Assembly (NCBI RefSeq): GCF_022879595.1
Contig: NZ_CP084270.1
Span: forward strand, 124,001 to 188,000
From: Caballeronia sp. Lep1P3
Lineage (GTDB): Bacteria > Pseudomonadota > Gammaproteobacteria > Burkholderiales > Burkholderiaceae
Reading direction: 5' to 3'
DNA length: 64,000 nt
Shown here: one piece after another, positions 60,939-64,000 of the stretch
How positions within the stretch are numbered: position 1 is the first letter of the stretch
Layout of the letters: each line of letters begins with the position of its first letter
The notes under the pieces: model-generated
The model's database searches: none
What the model saw: only the letters and a program-made list of their open reading frames with translations
Told to the model about the DNA's origin: nothing
Made by a program: the position numbers and the translations under genes

Positions 60939-62519
60939 TCAGCGGAGATCTGCGGGCATCTTCCAAGGAAGCAGCGCGTCGTAGTCGTCAACGGTCCTCG
61001 CCAGAGGAAGACGTTGGAACAACCAGTGAAGGTAGCGATAGGGATCGATGCCCCCGGCTTTGCAGGTTTCGATCAGGCTGTAGAGGTTTGCACTTGCGTT
61101 CGCCCCCGCTACGGTGTCGCTAAAAAGCCATGAGCGGCGCCCGACGACGAAGGGGCGAATCGCATTCTCGCAAGGGTTGTTCGAGATGGCCCAAGTGCCG
61201 TTCTCGACGTAGCGGATCAGCTTCGGCCACTGCTCGCGCAGATAGGTCAGTGCCTTTCCGAGCAAACTTTTTGGTACGACGCCGGGCGACTCCGCGAGGG
61301 CTAAAGCGTAGATGGCGTCGAGTATGCGCGTGCTGTATCGACGTCGCAGTCGCTGTCGTCGCTCAGCTGCCCATTTCTTAGAGCGGGCCTCCGCAGTGAA
61401 CAGCTTGCCGATCAGCGTGATGAAGCGTGTCGCGAGCAGATCGGGCGAACGCGCGGCTTTCGGCACGTTCTCCTCCGCTTTGATGAAGTACCGTCTTAGG
61501 TGTGCCCAACACCCGAGGTGCACGAGGTCGTAGCGTTGAGCGATGTCGTTGTAGGGCTCGTAGCCATCAGTCATCAGAACGGCGCCCTTGCGGATCCCCG
61601 TGAACAGCTTGTCGGCCAGCTTGGCACCGCGTCCGGGCGTATAGCTGAAGCAGCGGATGGGGATGCCTGAATTGGTCATCTGCGCCCAGAGGTAGCTCTT
61701 CGTTTGCGGCTTGCGCCCTTTCTCTTTCAGTACCTGGAACGTCGTCTCGTCACAGTAGATCAGTTCGGCATCAAGCAACGCATCGCGCATGAGGTTGATC
61801 ACGGGCTGGGTCGCGAGGCCAACGCGAACCATGCTGGCGGCGATCGTGTTCGACGAGATGTCTCCGCCGAAGCGACACAGCAAACCGGCCTGGCGATAGA
61901 GCGGCACGCCGAACTGATATTTGCCGGTGGCGATCCATGCGAGCGCCGCTTCGCTCAACAGTCCGCGCGCGATGATGCGCGGCGGCGCTGGAGTGACCTT
62001 GATGCCGAGATCGCAGCACGGACACGCATATTTAACGCGCTGGTGTTGGATCACTCGAAGCTGCTCGGGGATCACATCGAGCTGCTCGCTGATCTCCGCG
62101 CCGATCTCGACGAGCGCTTGTCCATCGTTCGTGCAAAAGCGTTCGGCTTCGGGCAGTTCGTGCCGCACGACCTCGCGCGGTAGATTGGGATCAAGCGGCT
62201 TGCGGTGACCGCGCTTCTTGCGCTTGTGCGCGCCAACCGTCGTCTCCGGCGTGTCTTCTTGAGCAGGCGCGCTGTTCGCGCCGAGCACCTCGGCTTCGTT
62301 GAACAAGCCAAGTTGATCAGAATCTCGTGCCTCGCTCTTGGCGCCGAACAGTTCGCGACGGTAGGCTCGGAGTCGCTCCTCAGCAAGATCGCGCTCTGCG
62401 GTCATAAGCCGCAAGGCGCCGCGTAAGGCCTCCTGTTCTTCTCGCAATGCACGAGCAGCATCGCGCTCGGCGAGCAACGCCTTCAATTCCTCGGCGGTGA
62501 TCGTGACATTGATCGGCAT
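60939..62519 (-). CDS. tnpC: IS66 TnpC, DDE transposase
   Basis: A 526-residue protein. An N-terminal coiled coil (LKALLAERDAARALREEQEA) is followed by the RYRREL-type region (RAYRRELFGAKSEARD), zinc-binding Cys residues (KYACPCCDLG), catalytic AELIYCDETTFQVLKEKGRK, LMTDGYEPYNDIAQRYDLVH, GCWAHLRRYF and Glu in NNPCENAIRPFVVGRRSWLF. Intact. Confidence 0.92.
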   Translation of the reverse strand: MPINVTITAEELKALLAERDAARALREEQEALRGALRLMTAERDLAEERLRAYRRELFGAKSEARDSDQLGLFNEAEVLGANSAPAQEDTPETTVGAHKRKKRGHRKPLDPNLPREVVRHELPEAERFCTNDGQALVEIGAEISEQLDVIPEQLRVIQHQRVKYACPCCDLGIKVTPAPPRIIARGLLSEAALAWIATGKYQFGVPLYRQAGLLCRFGGDISSNTIAASMVRVGLATQPVINLMRDALLDAELIYCDETTFQVLKEKGRKPQTKSYLWAQMTNSGIPIRCFSYTPGRGAKLADKLFTGIRKGAVLMTDGYEPYNDIAQRYDLVHLGCWAHLRRYFIKAEENVPKAARSPDLLATRFITLIGKLFTAEARSKKWAAERRQRLRRRYSTRILDAIYALALAESPGVVPKSLLGKALTYLREQWPKLIRYVENGTWAISNNPCENAIRPFVVGRRSWLFSDTVAGANASANLYSLIETCKAGGIDPYRYLHWLFQRLPLARTVDDYDALLPWKMPADLR

Positions 62520-62550
62520 GGCCGGTTAGACCGGCGCACGGCCTCACTGT

Positions 62551-62904
62551 TCAGCTCACGCGGCGATATTCCTGCTTCGGATGCCGTCGTATCGCGGTGA
62601 TGTCATCGCCATCGAGCAACGCGTGCAACACGTTGCTCGTCATCGTCACGATCTCAGCCTTGTTGTCTGGCCAGATGAAGTGGCTGCTCTCCAATCGTTT
62701 TATAAAAAGCCAGAAACCACTGCCGTCCCAGCCAAGTATCTTTATCCGGTCACGACGTCGGTTTCCGAAGATGTAAAGCGACGTGTCCATCGGATTTAGG
62801 CGCATCGACTGCTCGACGAGAATCGACAGACTGTTCATGCCGTAGCGGAAGTCGACAGGATCGCGGTGCAGGTAGACCTTCAGATTATCGTCGAACCGGA
62901 ACAC
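62551..62904 (-). CDS. tnpB: IS66 TnpB (Orf2)
   Basis: A 117-residue protein with the IS66 Orf2 pattern KVYLHRDPVDFRYGMNSLSI, SLYIFGNRRRDRIKILGWDG and GFWLFIKRLESSHFIWPDNK. Its start overlaps the end of tnpA by 25 bp. It is required for transposition; its exact role is unresolved. Confidence 0.9.
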   Translation of the reverse strand: MFRFDDNLKVYLHRDPVDFRYGMNSLSILVEQSMRLNPMDTSLYIFGNRRRDRIKILGWDGSGFWLFIKRLESSHFIWPDNKAEIVTMTSNVLHALLDGDDITAIRRHPKQEYRRVS

Positions 62905-63380
62905 GGCATCCTCCCGAGCATCTGGACCACGGTGGTCAGCTCGTCGATGGTCGCCTCTGCGATGTCGAACTCAACACCGTTAGGCAAACGTATGTGCAAG
63001 GCAACCGTGATCGATGGTGTGCGCGCGGACACCGCTCGTTCAACCGTCACAGCCCCCTGAACGACCGGTACAAATGGTGATGGCACGTCGGTCGCGTCAG
63101 TCCGCAAGGCAGGCGGCGTGACATCAAGCGATGCCCTGTCTGCTGGTCTCAGTTCCTTATCCGCCGAATTCCGCGCCGCATGTGTCTTCTGATAGCGCGT
63201 GATCCACTCGCGCAACAGATTCGGGTTCAAGCCGTATTGCATCGCCGTCCGGGCTATCGAAACGCCGGACGTCATGCACAACTGGACCAGTTCCTCGCGG
63301 GCTTGCGGATCGTATTCCCGGCGACCATCCCGTTTCGCGCCGACTACCAGACGGCTACGCAAGTCTCGATCTTCTGTCAT
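62880..63380 (-). CDS. tnpA: IS66 TnpA (Orf1)
   Basis: A 166-residue protein with an N-terminal HTH (YDPQAREELVQLCMTSGVSI, ARTAMQYGLNPNLLREWITR) and a C-terminal region ending VALHIRLPNGVEFDIAEATI. It is first in the operon. Confidence 0.88.
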   Translation of the reverse strand: MTEDRDLRSRLVVGAKRDGRREYDPQAREELVQLCMTSGVSIARTAMQYGLNPNLLREWITRYQKTHAARNSADKELRPADRASLDVTPPALRTDATDVPSPFVPVVQGAVTVERAVSARTPSITVALHIRLPNGVEFDIAEATIDELTTVVQMLGRMPCSGSTII

Positions 63381-64000
63381 GTACTCTCATCCCAGCTGTC
63401 CACGTGGACAGGTAGCATCAGAGAATCACTCGTCCATTGCTAGGGCGTCCCTTAAGGACCGCATACGTTTGTTTCGCCTTCACCCTGTACCTCTGACTCT
63501 TCTCGATAAGAAAGTTCAGAGGCGACAACTAGTCTGACGCCGGGGGTTGTTGAAGCAATCCAGCGCTACGTGCTGGTCCCCGGCAAGGTACACGTCGACG
63601 ACACACCGGTTGCGGTGCTCGCGCCAGGCAACGGAAAGACGGTGACCGGTCGCTTCTGGGTCTACGTGCGTGACGATCACCGCTCGGGCTCGACTGAGCC
63701 GGCTGCGGTATGGTTCGACTTCTCCTCAAATCGCAAAGGCGTCCATCCTCAGACCCGACTCGCCGCATTCCGCGGCATCCTGCAGGCCGATGCATACGCC
63801 GGTTTCGATCAACTGTATGCGAGCGGCGAGATCCACGAAGCGGCATGCTGGGATCACGCGAGGCGGTACATTTACGATGTTCACGCGCGCACACCGACTT
63901 CAGATACCCAGCAACTGCTCGAGATGATCGGCGAACTCTACAGCATCGAAGCCGACATCCGCGGCAAGGCGCCTGACGAGCGTCTCCCCCGGCGTCAGAC

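Larger units (their letters stand above)
60870..63466 (-). mobile_element. IS66-family element 1, complete
   Basis: A 2597-bp element with ends GTACGCGATCC and, inverted, GTATGCGGTCC, flanked by the 8-bp duplication GTTTGTTT (60862-60869 and 63467-63474). The three genes tnpA, tnpB and tnpC are intact and in order. Confidence 0.93.
60378..63480 (-). pseudogene. IS3-alpha OrfA split by IS66-1
   Basis: The first codons (V-K-A-K-Q) lie at 63480-63467 and the rest (TYSVEFKEQALSKVLQRGPR onward) at 60869-60378, separated by IS66-1. The frame reading out of IS66 gives a chimeric N-terminus (HITRSPPYSEGRRSWIAYKQ) that may not be translated. Confidence 0.88.
59263..63546 (-). mobile_element. IS3-family element alpha, copy 3, carrying an IS66 element
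   Basis: Flanked by TTGT (59259-59262 and 63547-63550), the only alpha copy with a visible duplication. Removing IS66-1 and its 8-bp duplication leaves exactly 1679 bp. Confidence 0.93.
58203..64000 (+). mobile_element. IS66-family element 2, 5'-truncated, split, running off the window
   Basis: It begins inside tnpB where IS21-B ends, continues through tnpC, is split by IS3-alpha copy 3 (59263-63546), and resumes to the window end. tnpA and the left end are missing. Confidence 0.85.
58565..64000 (+). pseudogene. tnpC: IS66 TnpC transposase, split by IS3-alpha copy 3
   Basis: The 5' part (58565-59262) encodes the N-terminal coiled coil (IAARDDQIERLKAQIDKLRR), the linker and the zinc-binding CPKC/CPDC region, up to IAELCGPLV. 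After the insert the frame resumes at 63551 as EAIQRYVLVPGKVHVDDTPV, then FWVYVRDDHRSGSTEPAAVW, ADAYAGFDQLYASGEIHEAA and CWDHARR. It is open at the window edge. Removing the insert and one TTGT restores one frame. Confidence 0.88.

Overview
The window is most likely part of a plasmid or plasmid-derived accessory replicon of a Burkholderiaceae bacterium (Burkholderia, Paraburkholderia or Caballeronia type). This is inferred from high GC, from protein families typical of that group (DUF6723, a 648-residue integrase, RES/Xre pairs), and from a TrfA-like initiator with its own iterons, a ParA/ParB pair and a MOB_P-like relaxase. No rRNA, tRNA, ribosomal protein or core metabolic gene was seen. Much of the sequence is insertion sequences, often inserted inside one another, with eroded genes between them.

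Layout. 1-7.1 kb: a TetR regulator cut by the window edge, remnants of a receiver-domain gene and of LysR genes, a RES/Xre toxin-antitoxin pair, IS5-type copy 1 and a MEDS-domain hybrid histidine kinase. 7.1-14.6 kb: a truncated IS256 element, an IS21 element (A) whose istA is split by IS5 copy 2, an istB scrap and IS3-alpha copy 1. 14.7-18.4 kb: an MHYT-GGDEF-EAL protein, a small double-glycine leader peptide and chemoreceptor debris. 18.4-29.1 kb: a partial IS21 element, two IS3-beta copies (one holding a group II intron and an IS30 element), an IS6 element, a DUF6723 gene, an integrase scrap and IS3-alpha copy 2. 29.1-35.1 kb: a frameshifted hybrid kinase whose 3' end is replaced by IS sequence, a large tyrosine recombinase, a second RES/Xre pair and a cold-shock gene.

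35-51.5 kb is the plasmid backbone. It carries parB with two perfect palindromes that look like parS, parA, a divergent trfA-like rep gene followed by a 21-bp-periodic iteron array (oriV), an orphan Xre regulator, and a mobilisation block. That block has a candidate P-type oriT (a 14-bp-arm inverted repeat next to ATATCCTG), a small accessory protein, a relaxase and a DEDDh nuclease. A TumE/TumA toxin-antitoxin pair follows. No type IV secretion or coupling-protein gene lies in the window, so this part looks mobilisable rather than self-transmissible. An IS3-beta copy carrying an ISL3 element splits a small gene here.

51.5-64 kb: IS5 copy 3, a broken IS6 element, IS21-B (split by an IS3-gamma element), and an IS66 element split by IS3-alpha copy 3, which is itself split by a second, intact IS66 element. 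Removing the inserts restores identical parental lengths: 1679 bp for IS3-alpha, 1281 bp for IS3-beta, 1339 bp for IS5 and 2728 bp for the shared part of IS21. These agreements support the element boundaries given here.

No CRISPR array or recognised anti-phage locus was found. The strongest leads are the oriT, parS and oriV sites, the orphan double-glycine peptide and the nested elements.
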